From: Bos javanicus
Taxonomy: Eukaryota; Chordata; Mammalia; Artiodactyla; Bovidae
Length of the DNA: 64,000 nucleotides
Direction of reading: 5' to 3'
Assembly (NCBI RefSeq): GCF_032452875.1
Contig: NC_083877.1
Span: 51,757,724 to 51,821,723, forward strand
The first letter of the stretch is position 1. Each line of letters begins with the position of its first letter. Positions 48,685 through 59,218 of the stretch are shown one piece after another. Both the position numbers and the translations under genes were made by a program. Below the pieces are notes generated by a model that was not told where the DNA came from, made no database searches, and worked only from the letters and a program-made list of their open reading frames with translations.

Positions 48685-49209
48685 CATTATTTTAATTATT
48701 ATTTGCCTGATTTTATAACTGCCATTTGTCTGGGGTTCATCTTTGGTTTCTCATTTTTGGATATTTATTTTAATCTCAATGCCATAACAAACCACTTGTG
48801 GAATCTTCATTCCTGACCAGAGATCAAGCCCTGAACCTTTGGAGTGGAATCACTGACTCCAAGACCCTAGACTACCAGAGAACTAACCTTAGGGAGTATC
48901 AGTTAGTGAGAACTCACACAAAGGAAACCACTTGAATACAAAATCTGGTATCACCCAACCACCAGTAGCACCCTGTGTGAGATGCCTCATCTAAACAACA
49001 AACAAAACAAAAATATGGACCCAATCATCAGCAGACAGGATTACCACCTCACTCAGCCTTACACATCAGAGGAAAAACAAACAAAAACTCGGCACAAATC
49101 TCACCCTATACAAAGCTTACACAAAGCACTGGACCAACCTTAGGAGGGCAGAAACCAAAAGGAAGAAAGAATTCAACCTTGAAGTCTGGGAAATGGAGAC
49201 CTCAAACAC

Positions 49210-50777
49210 AATAAGTTAAAAAAATAATGATGAAAAGGCAGAGAAATACTACATAAATGAAGGAACAAACTAGAAACACAGAAGTCCAAATAAATGAAGA
49301 GGAAATAGGCAAGATACCTGAAAAAGAATTCAGAAAAATGAGTAAAGATGATCAAAAACCTTGAAAACAAAATGGAGAAAATGCAAGAATCAATGAAAAA
49401 AGACCTAGAAGAATTAAAGAACAAACCTACAGAGACAAACAACACAGTTACCGAAATTAAAAATACTCTAGAAGGAATCAATAACAGAATAGCTGAAGCA
49501 GTAGAACGAATCAGTGAGCTGGAAGATAAAATGGTGGAAATAACTTCGGAAGAGCAGAAAAAAGTAAAGAGAATGAAAAGAACTGAGGATAGTCTCAGAG
49601 ACCTCTGGGACAATATCAAATGCACCAACATTCGAATTATAGGGGTCCCAGAAGAAGAGAAAAAGAAAAGGTATGAGAAAATTTTTGAAGAGATTATAAT
49701 TGAAAATTCCCCCAACATGGAAAGGGATATAGTCAAGTCCAAGAGGTGCAAAGAGTCCCATACAGGATAAACCCAAGGAGAAACACACCAAGACAATATT
49801 AATCAAACTAACAAAGATTAAACACAAAGAAAGAATATTAAAAGCAGCAAGGGAGAAGCAACAAGTAACATACAAGGGAAATCCCATGTGCTTAACAGCT
49901 GATCTTTCAGCAGAAACTCTGCAGGCCAGAAGAGAATGGCAGGATATATTTAAAGTACTGAAAGGGAAAATTCTACAACCAAGATTTCTGTACCCAGCAA
50001 GGATCTCATTCAGCATTGATGGGGAAATCAAAAGCTTTTCAGACAAGCAAGTTAAGAGAATTCAGTACCACCAAACCAATTTTTTTGTTTGTTTGTTTGT
50101 TTGTTTAATTTTATTTTATTTTTAAACTTTACACATTGTATTAGTTTTGCCAAATATCAAAATGAATCCGCCACAGGTATACATGTGTTCCCCATCCTGA
50201 ACCTTCCTCCCTCCTCCCTCCCCATACCATCCCTCTGGGTCGTCCCAGTGCACCAGCCCCAAGCATCCAGTATCGTGCATCGAACCTGGACTGGTGACTC
50301 GTCTCATACATGATAGTATACATGTTTCAATGCCATTCTCCCAAATCTTCCCACCCTCTCCCTCTGCAACAGAGTCCATAAGACTGTTCTATACATCAGT
50401 GTCTCTTTTGCTGTCTCATATACAGGGTTATTGTTAGCATCTTTCTAAATTCCATATATATGCATTAGTATACTGTATTGGTGTTTTTCTTTCTGGCTTA
50501 CTTCACTCTGTATAATAGGCTCCAGTTTCATCCACCTCATTAGAACTGATTCCAATGTATTCTTTTTAATGGCTGAGTAATACTCCATTGTGTATATGTA
50601 CCACAGCTTTCTTATCCATTCATCTGCTGATGAACATCTAGGTTGCTTCCATGTCCTGGCTATTATAAACAGTGCTGCAATGGCCAAACCAATTTTATGA
50701 CAAATGTTAAAGAGACTTATATAGTCAAGAAATACAAGAGAAGAAAAAAGATCTACAGAATCAACCCCAAACAATTA
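49210..50777 (+). pseudogene. L1 ORF1 remnant (interrupted)
   Basis: Encodes recognisable L1 ORF1 protein, the RNA-binding chaperone. The largest open piece is 49348-49770 (140 residues). It holds a long coiled coil rich in heptad L/I/E/K (NLENKMEKMQESMKKDLEEL, then AEAVERISELEDKMVEI) and the start of the RRM (NIRIIGVPEEE). A frame break at about 49770 separates it from the C-terminal domain at 49886-50070 (TLQARREWQDIFKVLKGK; LYPARISF). An antisense L1_BT at 50084-50683 then cuts the end. Upstream stops near 49217 also break the N terminus. Not functional. Confidence 0.88.
50084..50683 (-). mobile_element. L1_BT, 5'-truncated, antisense, inside ORF1
   Basis: A 600-bp young L1 inserted antisense. 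It starts with a T-rich tail of tttg units, then carries the L1_BT 3'UTR (50110-50444) and the ORF2 C terminus encoded on the minus strand (50445-50683, ending HIYGI). Flanked by a perfect 13-bp TSD, ccaaaccaatttt, at 50071-50083 and 50684-50696. Host ORF1 resumes directly after the second copy. Confidence 0.97.
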
Positions 50778-50782
50778 AGAAA

Positions 50783-53700
50783 ATGGCAACAGGAACATAT
50801 ATGTCAATAATTACTTTAAATGTAAATGGATTAAATGCTCCAACCAAAAGACACAGATTACTGGTTACAAAAACAAGACCCATATATGTGCTGTCTACAA
50901 GAAACCCACTTCAGACCTCAAGACACATATAGACATATGAAAGTGAGAGGATGGAAAAACATATTCCATGCAAATGGGAAGCAAAAGAAAGCTGGAGTAG
51001 CAATCCTTATATCAGATAAATTAGATCTTAAAGAAGATTACAAAAGATAAGGAAGCACACAATATAATGATCAAGGGATCAATCCAAGAGGAAGACATAA
51101 CAATTGTAAATATCTTTGCACCCAACATAGGAGCACCTCAATACATAAGACAACTAATAGACATAAAAGGAGAAACTGACAGTAACACAATAATAGTAGG
51201 AGACTTTAACATCCCAGTCACACCAATGAACAGATCATCAAAACAGAAAATTAATAAGGAATCTTATTGATTCTTATGGATTCTTATGAATCTTATGGAT
51301 CTTATTGATATCTTCAAGACATTCCATCCAAATGCAGAAGAATACACCATCTTAAATGCACATGAACACTCTCCAGAATAGACCACATCTTGGGTCACAA
51401 ATCAAACCTCAGTAAATATAAGAAAATTGAAATCATATCAAGCATCTTCTCTGACCACAATGCTATGAGACTAGATATCAATTACAATAAAAAAGCTGTA
51501 AGAAACACAAACACATGGAGATTAAACAACATATTTCTAAATAACCAACAGGTTACTGAAGAAATCAAAAAGGAAATTAAAAAATTTTTAGAAACAAATG
51601 ACAATTAAAACACAACAACTCAAAACCTATGGGATGTAGTAGCAAAAGCAGTTCTAAAAGGGAAGTTTATAGCAATACAACCCTACCTCAAGAAACAAGA
51701 AAAATATCAAATAGACAACCTAACTTTACACCTAAAACAACTGGAAAAAGAAGAACAAAAAAACCTCCCAAATTAGTAGAAGGAAAGAAATCATAAAGAT
51801 CTGAGCAGAAATAAATGAAAAAGAAATGATAGAAACAGTAGTAAAGATTAATAAAACTAAAAGCTAATTCTTTGAGAAGGTAAACACAATTGACAAACCT
51901 TTAGCTAGAGTCATCAAAAAAAAAAAAAAAAAGAATCAAATGAACAAAATTAGAAAGTAAAAAGGAGAAGTTAACAACAGACAGTGCAGAACTACAAAGG
52001 ATTATGAGAGACTATTATGAACAACTGTATGGCAATAAAATGGGTAACCTGGAAGAAATGGACAGATTCTTAGAAAAGTTCAATCTTTCAAGACTGAACC
52101 AAGAAGAAATAGAAATTATGAACAGCCCAAAAACAAGCACTGAAATTGATGCTGTGATTTAAAAAAACTCCCAAAATACAAAAGCCCAGGACCAGATGGC
52201 TTCGCAGGAGAATTCTATTAAACATTTAGAGAAGAGTTAGTGCCTGTCCTTCTAAAACTCTTTGAAAAAACTGAAGAGGAAGGAACACTTGCAAACTCAT
52301 GCTATGAGGCCACCATCACCCTGATATCAAAACCAGACAAAGACAACACAAAAAAAGAAAACTACAAACCAGTATCACTGATGAACATAGATGCAAAAAT
52401 CCTCAACAAAATTTTAGCAAACAGAATTCAGCAATACATCAAAAAGCTCATACACCATGATTAAGTTGGGTTTATTCCAGGAATGGAAGGATTCTTCAAT
52501 ATACATGAATAAATGTGATATACATATTAAAAGATAAGAAAGATAAAAATCATATGGTAATCTCAATAGATGCAGAAAAAGCCTTTCACAAAATTCAGCA
52601 CCCATTTATGATAAAAATACTTTTAAAAATGGGCAAAGAAGGAACATACCTCAACATAGTAAAGGCCATATATGATAAGCCTACAGAAAGCATTATTCTC
52701 AATGGTGAAAAAACTGAAAGCATTCCCCCTAAGATCAGGAACAAGACAAGGGTGTCCACTTTCACACTATTATCAACATAGTTCTGGAAGTCCTAGCTAC
52801 AGCAATCACAGAAGAAAAATAAAAGGAATCCAGGTTGGAAAAGAAGAAGTAAAACTCTCACTGTTTGCAGATGACATGATACTGTACATAGAAAACCCTA
52901 AAGATAGTATCAGAAAATTAATAGAGCTAATCAGTTAGCAAAGTTGCAGGATACAAAATCAATATATAGAAATCATTTGCATTTCAATATACTAACAATG
53001 AAAAATCAGAAAAAGAAATTAAGGAATCAATCCCATTCACCATTGCAACCAAAAGAATTAAATATCTAGGAATAAACATTCAGAAAACTAAGATCATGGC
53101 ATCTGGTCCCATCACTTCATGGCAAATAGATGGGGAAACAATGGAAACAGTGTCAGACTTTATTTTTGGGGGCTCCAAAATCACTGTGGATGGTGACTGC
53201 AGCCATGAAATTAAAAGACGCTTACTCCTTGGAAGGAAAGTTATGACCAATCTAGAGAGCATATTCAAAAGCAGAGACATTACTTTGCCAACAAAGGTCT
53301 GTCTAGTGAAGGCTCTGGGTTTTCCAGTGGTCATGTATAGATGTGAGAGTTGGACTGTGAAGAAAGCTGAGCACCAAAGAATAGATGCTTTTGAAGTGTG
53401 GTGTTGGAAAAGAGTCTTGAGAGTCCCTTGGACTGCAAGGAGATCCAACCAGTCCATTCTGAAGGAGATCAGCCCTGGGATTTCTTTGGAAGGAATGATG
53501 CTAAAGCTGAAACTGCAATACTTTGGCCACCTCATGCGAAGAGTTGACTCATTGGAAAAGACTCTGATGCTGGGAGGGATTGGGGGCAGGAGGAGAAGGG
53601 GATGACAGAGGATGAGATGGGTGGATGGCATCACCGACTCGATGGACGTGAGTTTGAGTGAACTCCAGGAGTTGGTGATGGACAGGAAGGCCTGGCATGC

Positions 53701-55220
53701 TGCAATTCATGGGGTCACAAAGAGTTGGACACAACTGAGTGACTGAACTGAACTGAAGGAGACAAAAGAACTGTACACAGAAAATTATAAGACACTGATG
53801 AAGGAAATCAAAGATGACATAAACAGATGGAGAGATAGTCCATGTTCCTGGGTAGGAAGAATCAATATTGTGAAAATGATTATACTACCAAACACAATCT
53901 ACAAATTCAATGTGACCCCTATCAAATTACCAATGGCATTTTTCACAGAACTAGAACAAAAAAATTCACAATTCATATAGAAACACAAAAGACCCCGAAT
54001 AGCCAAAGCAGTCTTGATAAAGAAGAATGGAGCTGAAGGAATCAACCTTCCTGACTTTAGATTATACTACAAAGCTACAGTCATCAAGACTGTATGGTAT
54101 TGGAACAAAGACAGAAATATAGACCAATGGAACAAGATAGAAAGCCCAGAAATAAACTCTTGCACCAATGGGTACCTTATTTTTGACAAAGGAGGCAAGA
54201 ATATACAGTGGGGCAAAGACAGCCTCTTCAATAAATGGTGCTGGGAAAACTGGACAGCTACATGCACAAGAATGAAATTAGAACACTTCCTAACACCATA
54301 CACAAATATAAACTCAAAATGGATTAAAGACCTAAATGTAAGACCAGAAACTATAAAACTCTTAGAGATAAACAAAGGCAGAACACTAGATAACATAAAT
54401 CAAAGCAAGATCCTCTATGACCCACCTCCTAGAGTAATGGAAATATAAACAAAAGTAAACAAGTGGGACCTGATTAAACTTAAAAGCTTTTGTACAGCAA
54501 AAGAAACTATAAGCAAGGTGAAAAGACAACCCTCAGAATGGGAGAAAATAATAGCAAATGAAACAACTGACAAAGGATTAATTTCCAAAATATACAAGCA
54601 GCTCATACAACTCAGTGCTGGAAAAACAAACAACCCAATCAAAAAGTGGGAAAAAGACCTAAACAGACATTTCTCCAAAGAAGACATACAGATGGCTAAC
54701 AAACACATGAAAAGATGCTCAACATCACTCATTATTAAAGAAATGCAAATCAAAACTACAATGAGATATCACCCCACATCGGTCAGAATGGCCATCATCA
54801 AAAAATCTACAAACAATAAATGCTGGAGAGGGTGTGGAGAAAAGGGAATGCTTGCACTGTTGGTGGGAATGTAAATTGATACAGCCACTATGGAAGATGG
54901 TATGGAGATTCCTTAAAAAACTAGGACTAAAACCACCATATGACCCAACAATCCCACTCCTAGGCATATACCCTGAGGAAACCAGAATTTAAAAAGACAC
55001 ATGTATCCCATTGTTCACTGCAGCACTATTTACAATAGCTAAGACATGGAAGCAACCTAGATGTCCATCGACAGGTGAATGGATAAAGAAATTGTGGTAC
55101 ATATACACAGTGGAATACTCAGCCATAAAAAGGAATGTATTTGAGTCAGTCCCAATGAGGTGGATGGACCTAGAACCTATTACACAGAGTGAAGTGAGTC
55201 CGAGAAAGATAAATATCATA
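50783..55220 (+). pseudogene. L1 ORF2 remnant (endonuclease-RT, interrupted)
   Basis: Starts MATGTYMSIITLNVNGLNAP. Endonuclease motifs are visible: CCLQETH (about 50900, catalytic Glu), IIVGDFN (about 51190, Asp/Asn) and SDHNAMRLD (about 51450, Asp/His). RT pieces follow: SLMNIDAKILNKILANRIQQ (about 52390), ISIDAEKAF (motif A, about 52560), GTRQGCPLS (motif B) and FADDMILYIE (motif C, about 52870). A BovB 3' end (53080-53757) splits it, and the C-terminal region continues at 53757-55220. Frameshifts occur between 51050 and 51067, near 51260-51400, and repeatedly around 51600-52240. Not functional. Confidence 0.92.
53080..53757 (+). mobile_element. BovB LINE 3' end, sense, inside L1 ORF2
   Basis: About 0.68 kb 5'-truncated BovB. 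It begins 'cagaaaactaagatcatggc' and is open for 169 codons at 53096-53605 (GPITSWQIDGETMETVSDF ... VVMYRCESWTVKKAEHQRID ... YFGHLMRRVDSLEKTL). It ends gactgaactgaactgaa. L1 ORF2 stops at 'ctaggaataaac' and resumes at 'ggagacaaaagaactgtac'. No clean TSD was found; a few host bases appear lost. Confidence 0.94.
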
Positions 55221-55920
55221 TTCTAACACATATATATGGCATCTGGAAGAATGGTCCTGAAGAACTTATTTAAAGGGCAGCAGTGGAGAAACAGACATAG
55301 AGAATAGACTTACGGACATGCGGAGAGGGGAGGAGAGGGTGAGATGTATGGAAAGAGTAACATGGAAAATTACATTGCAATATGTAAAATGCCGTATGTA
55401 AATTACCCAACGGGAATTTGCTGTATGGCTCAGGAAACTCAAACAAGGTCTTTCTATCAACCTAGAGGGGTGGGATGGGGAGGGAGTTGGGAGGTTGGTT
55501 CAAAAGGGAGGGGATATATGTATACCTTATAGCTGATTCATGTTGAGGTTGCAGAAAACCTCAGAAAACAAAATTTCAGAAAACAAAATTCTGTAAAGCA
55601 ATCATCCTTCAATAAAAAAATAAGTTAAAAAAATAAAAAGAAAGTGGTGGTACGTATACACAATGGAATATTACTCAGCTATTAGAAAGAACACTTTTGA
55701 ATCAGTTCTTATGCAGTGGATGAAACTGGAGCCTATTATACAGAGTGACGTAAGTCAGAGAAAAAACCACTAACAGTATATTAATGCATGTATATGGAAT
55801 TTAAAAAGATGGTAACGATGACCCTATATGTGAGACAGCAAAAGAGACACAGATATAAAGAACAGATTTTTGGACTCTGTGGGAGAAGGTAAGGGTGGGA
55901 TGATTTGAGAGAATAACATT

Positions 55921-57458
55921 CAGTTCAGTTCAGTCGCTCAGTCATGCCAACTCTTTGGGACCCCATGGACTGCAGCATGCCAGCCCTCCCTGTCCATCAC
56001 CAACTCCCAGAGTTTACACAAACTCATGTCCATTGAGTTGGTGCAGCCATCCAACCATCTCATCCTCTGTCATTCCCTTCTCCTCCTGCCTTCAATCTTT
56101 CCCAGCATCAGGGTCTTTTCAAATGAGTCAGTTCTTCACATCAGGTGGCCAAAGTATTGGAGTTTCAGCTTCAGCATCAGTCCTTCCAATGAACACTCAG
56201 GACTGATTTCCTTTGGGATTGACTGGTTGGATCTCCTTGCAGTCCAAGGGACTCTCAAGAGTCTTCTCCAACACCACAGTTCAAAAGCATCAATTCTTCG
56301 GTGCTCAGCTTTCTTTAAAGTCCAACTCTCACATCCATACATGACTACTGGAAAAACCATAGCCTTGACTAGACGGACCTTTGTTGGCAAAGTAATGTCT
56401 CTGCTTTTGAATATGCTGTCTAGGTTGGTCATAACTTTCCTTCCAAGGAGCAAGCGTCCTTTAATTTCATGGCTGCAATCACCATCTGCAGTAATTTTGG
56501 AGCCCCCCCCAAAATAGTCAGCCACTGTTTCCACTGTTTCCCCATCTATTTGCCATGAAGTGATGGGACTAGATGCCATGATCTTAGTTTTCTGAATGTT
56601 GAGCTTTAAGCCAACTTTTTCACTCTCCTCTTTCACTTTCATCAAGAGGCTCTTTAGTTCTTCCTCGCTTTCTGCCAAAAGGGTGGTGTCATCCGCATAT
56701 CTGAGGTTATTGATATTTCTCCTGGTAATATTGGTTCCAGCTTGTGCTTCATCCAGCCCAGCATTTTTCATGATGTACTCTGCATATAAGTTAAATAAGC
56801 ACAGTGACAATATACAGCCTTGACATACTCCTTTCCCTATTTGGAACAAGTCTGTTGTTCCAGCAAATTTGGAAAACTCGGCAGTGGCCACAGGACTGGA
56901 AAAGATCAGTTTTCATTCCAATCACTAAGAAAGGCAATGCCAAAGAATGCTCAAACTACCACACAGTTGTACTCATCTCACATGCTTGTTGGAGAAGGAA
57001 ATGACAACCCACTCCAGTACTCTTGCCTGGAGAATCTCATGGATGGAGGAGCCTGGTGGGCTATAGTCCATGGGGTCGCAAAGAGTTAGACATGACTGAG
57101 TGACTTCACTTTCACATGCTTGTAAAGTAATGCTCAAAATTCTCCAAGCCAGACTTCAACAGTACGTGAACTGTGAACTTTCAGATGTTCAAGCTGGTTT
57201 TGGAAAAGGCAAAAGAACCAGAGATCAAATTGCCAACATCTGCTGAATCATCAAAAAAGCAAGAGAGTTCCAGAAAAACATCTGTTTCTGCTTTATTGAC
57301 TATGCCAAAGCCTTTGTGTGGATCACAATAAACTGTGGAAAATTCTGAAAGAGATGGGAATATCAGACCACCTGACCTGCCTCTTGAGAAATCTGTATGC
57401 AGGTCAGGAAGCAACAGTTAGAACTGGACATGAAACAACAGACTGGCTCCAAATAGGA
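55921..57458 (-). mobile_element. BovB LINE with 5' inversion (twin-primed), with TSD
   Basis: The left part, 55921 to about 56861, is antisense BovB. It starts with the reverse-complement terminus cagttcagttcagtcgctca and runs back into RT, with a 251-residue minus-strand frame (56136-56891) carrying QIGKGVCQGCILS and LRYADDTTLLA. The right part, about 56862-57458, is the upstream BovB segment in sense orientation (QQIWKTRQWPQDWKRSVFI-type block onward). A 13-bp TSD with one mismatch brackets both: agagaataacatt (55908-55920) and agagagtaacatt (57459-57471). A BovA SINE sits in the sense arm. Confidence 0.93.
56990..57111 (+). mobile_element. BovA SINE monomer, sense, inside BovB
   Basis: One monomer, ggagaaggaaatgacaaccc to gactgagtgacttcacttt. 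Flanked by a perfect 12-bp TSD, tcacatgcttgt, at 56978-56989 and 57112-57123. Removing it restores continuous BovB, so it postdates the BovB insertion. Confidence 0.95.
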
Positions 57459-57883
57459 AGAGAGTAACATTGAAACATGTATATTACCATATGTGAGATG
57501 GATGACCAGTTCAAGCTTGATGCATGAAACAGGGCACTCAAAGCTCATGCACTGGGACAACCCAGAGGGATGGGATGGGGAGAGAGGTGGGAGGGGGGTT
57601 TGGGACGGGGAAACACATGTACCCCCGTGACTGATTCATGTCAATGTATGGCAAAAACCACCACAATATTGTAGGGTAACTAGCTTCCAATTAAAATGAA
57701 TTAATTAATTTTTTAAAAAAGATCCCATACTATATTTTATACTGGGAAAATGATCCATGGGCTTAAATAACAGTAAGAGGATGAATTTTATTCTATTAAA
57801 AAATAAGTAGTTTTTCTGTTTGATCTTTGGTAGACCTCTAAGAAACAATAAAAGGTCATGGAATATCAATCTTTACATACATT

Positions 57884-58083
57884 CCTGGTGACTCAGTCAG
57901 TAAAGAATATGTCTGCAATGAGGAGACCCAGGTTTGATCCCTGGGTCAGGAAGATCCCTGGAGCAGGAAATGCCAACCCACTCCAGTATTCTTGCCTGGA
58001 GAATTCCATGGACAGAGCAGCCTGGCGGGCTATAGTCCATGCAGTCAGACATGACTGAGCGACTAAACCACCACCACCACAGC
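57884..58083 (+). mobile_element. Bov-tA SINE, sense, with TSD
   Basis: tRNA-like head (cctggtgactcagtcagtaa; cccaggtttgatccctgggt) and BovA body, ending in (cca)n-like accaccaccaccac. Flanked by a 9-bp TSD, acatacatt, at 57875-57883 and 58084-58092. Confidence 0.94.
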
Positions 58084-58092
58084 ACATACATT

Positions 58093-59206
58093 TAGAACTG
58101 TTCAATAAAGCTTAAAAACTGTAATTGGATCTGATGATACATCAAGATTTAAGAGGTTTTAGTCAAACAGTGAATAAAAAGAGTATTGGCACGACCCATT
58201 GCATTCTCCCTTAAACCTGATAAAGTCTAGAAGTGAATGTTTAATGAAACTAACCTCTAATAAATGTTTTTCTTTTGTTACCTTTAAGATCATACTGCAT
58301 TTCAAAGGGGTATACAGATTCGATGAGCTGTAAAATGTTAGGAAATTTGTTAAATGGAGTGAAAAGAGTCTTATAACTATTAAATAGTTGTGTTTCTTTG
58401 GTCTGAGCAAGTCTGGAAACCAGGGTATAGTGGGAAGAGCAGCAGACTAAATCAGAGCCCCAGAGATGACCTGCTTTTTCTGACTATTAACCTCTCTTAA
58501 TGTTTTCATCTTTAGTTGAAATAATAAAATCCTGCCATTAGGGTTGTTGTAAGTATTTAATAAACTACTAGGGACTGTTGACCCTGAAAGACTGAAACTC
58601 TTAATCATCCTTGCCTCTCCTGTGTCTAGAAATACCTTGCATTTATTAAATACATTATACAAATGAATACAGCATATTAAGCATGTTTACACATTCATAG
58701 TAAAAACTTAAAATTTGTTACAAAGTCATTGTGTTTGTGCTCAATACATTTGTATTAAGTGCGTTTATAGGCTTAAGGCATTTTTTCCCTCCTTTTATCT
58801 TAAAAAGCCTTCAGTAAAAGAAGACTCCTTTAACACAGGCTCATTGTTTTATCAAATCAAGGAAAAAGCAAAGATCTGACATAATCTAGAACTTAATATT
58901 TAAAATTGTAGATATACACTCACTTAGCTTCATCTGTAATTATTAAAATGCCAGGTAGTAGCAAATCAGCTCATCGTTGTGTTTGTTCTAAATTGACTGG
59001 CTACTAAATAGTTCATAAGTTCAGAAATGTTTGTTGTTGTGCCATAAATTTTATGAAGCAAAATATCTTTATGTATTCTTTGAGCTTTCATAGTCCAAAA
59101 TATTAGTTTGGATTTTTTCATAATGTCAATAAAAATTTAATGTTTTTGCCCATATTTTCCCTCCTCCTTTAACTCATCTCTTACAAATCTCCTTAGAAAT
59201 TGACTT
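58093..59206. other. Single-copy intronic sequence
   Basis: AT-rich intron between LINE blocks. No gene, exon or recognisable transposon. Confidence 0.55.
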
Positions 59207-59218
59207 GCATAATTTCTT

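Larger units (their letters stand above)
45911..55637 (+). mobile_element. Nearly full-length L1 with 5'UTR, ORF1, ORF2 and tail
   Basis: Inserted within the outer L1. It carries a 16-bp TSD with one mismatch, aagaaagctgtggtac (45895-45910) and aagaaagtggtggtac (55638-55653). Order: 5'UTR of about 3.3 kb, ORF1 remnant (about 49210-50777, interrupted), ORF2 remnant (50783 to about 55220, interrupted), short 3'UTR, A-rich tail. Removing the antisense L1_BT (50084-50683) and the BovB (53080-53757) leaves about 8.4 kb. Both ORFs have frameshifts and stops, so it is inactive. Its 3'UTR differs from the young L1_BT copies, which suggests an older ruminant subfamily. Confidence 0.92.
45619..57718 (+). 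mobile_element. Outer L1, 5'-truncated, sense, host of a multi-level nest
   Basis: Left arm 45619-45910 is the L1 ORF2 C-terminal region (aataaatgctggagagggtg onward). The right arms 55654-55920 and 57472-57718 continue ORF2 and the 3'UTR, ending in an A-rich tail. A 21-bp TSD with two transitions flanks the whole: aagaccccatactgtatttta at 45598-45618, and its near copy at 57719-57739. Without its insertions it would be only about 0.8 kb long. It contains the nearly full-length L1 (45911-55637) and the inverted BovB (55921-57458). Confidence 0.88.

Noticed and set aside
49173..50046. Minus-strand frames of 207 and 192 codons, rich in Phe/Ser/Leu.
   Set aside because: They are the antisense shadow of the A-rich L1 ORF1 sequence. 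Hydrophobic translations are typical for the complement of A-rich coding DNA.
56136..56891. A 251-codon minus-strand RT frame as a functional gene.
   Set aside because: It is the 3' part of a BovB element with its upstream part inverted; there is no full-length ORF and it lies within a nested insertion.
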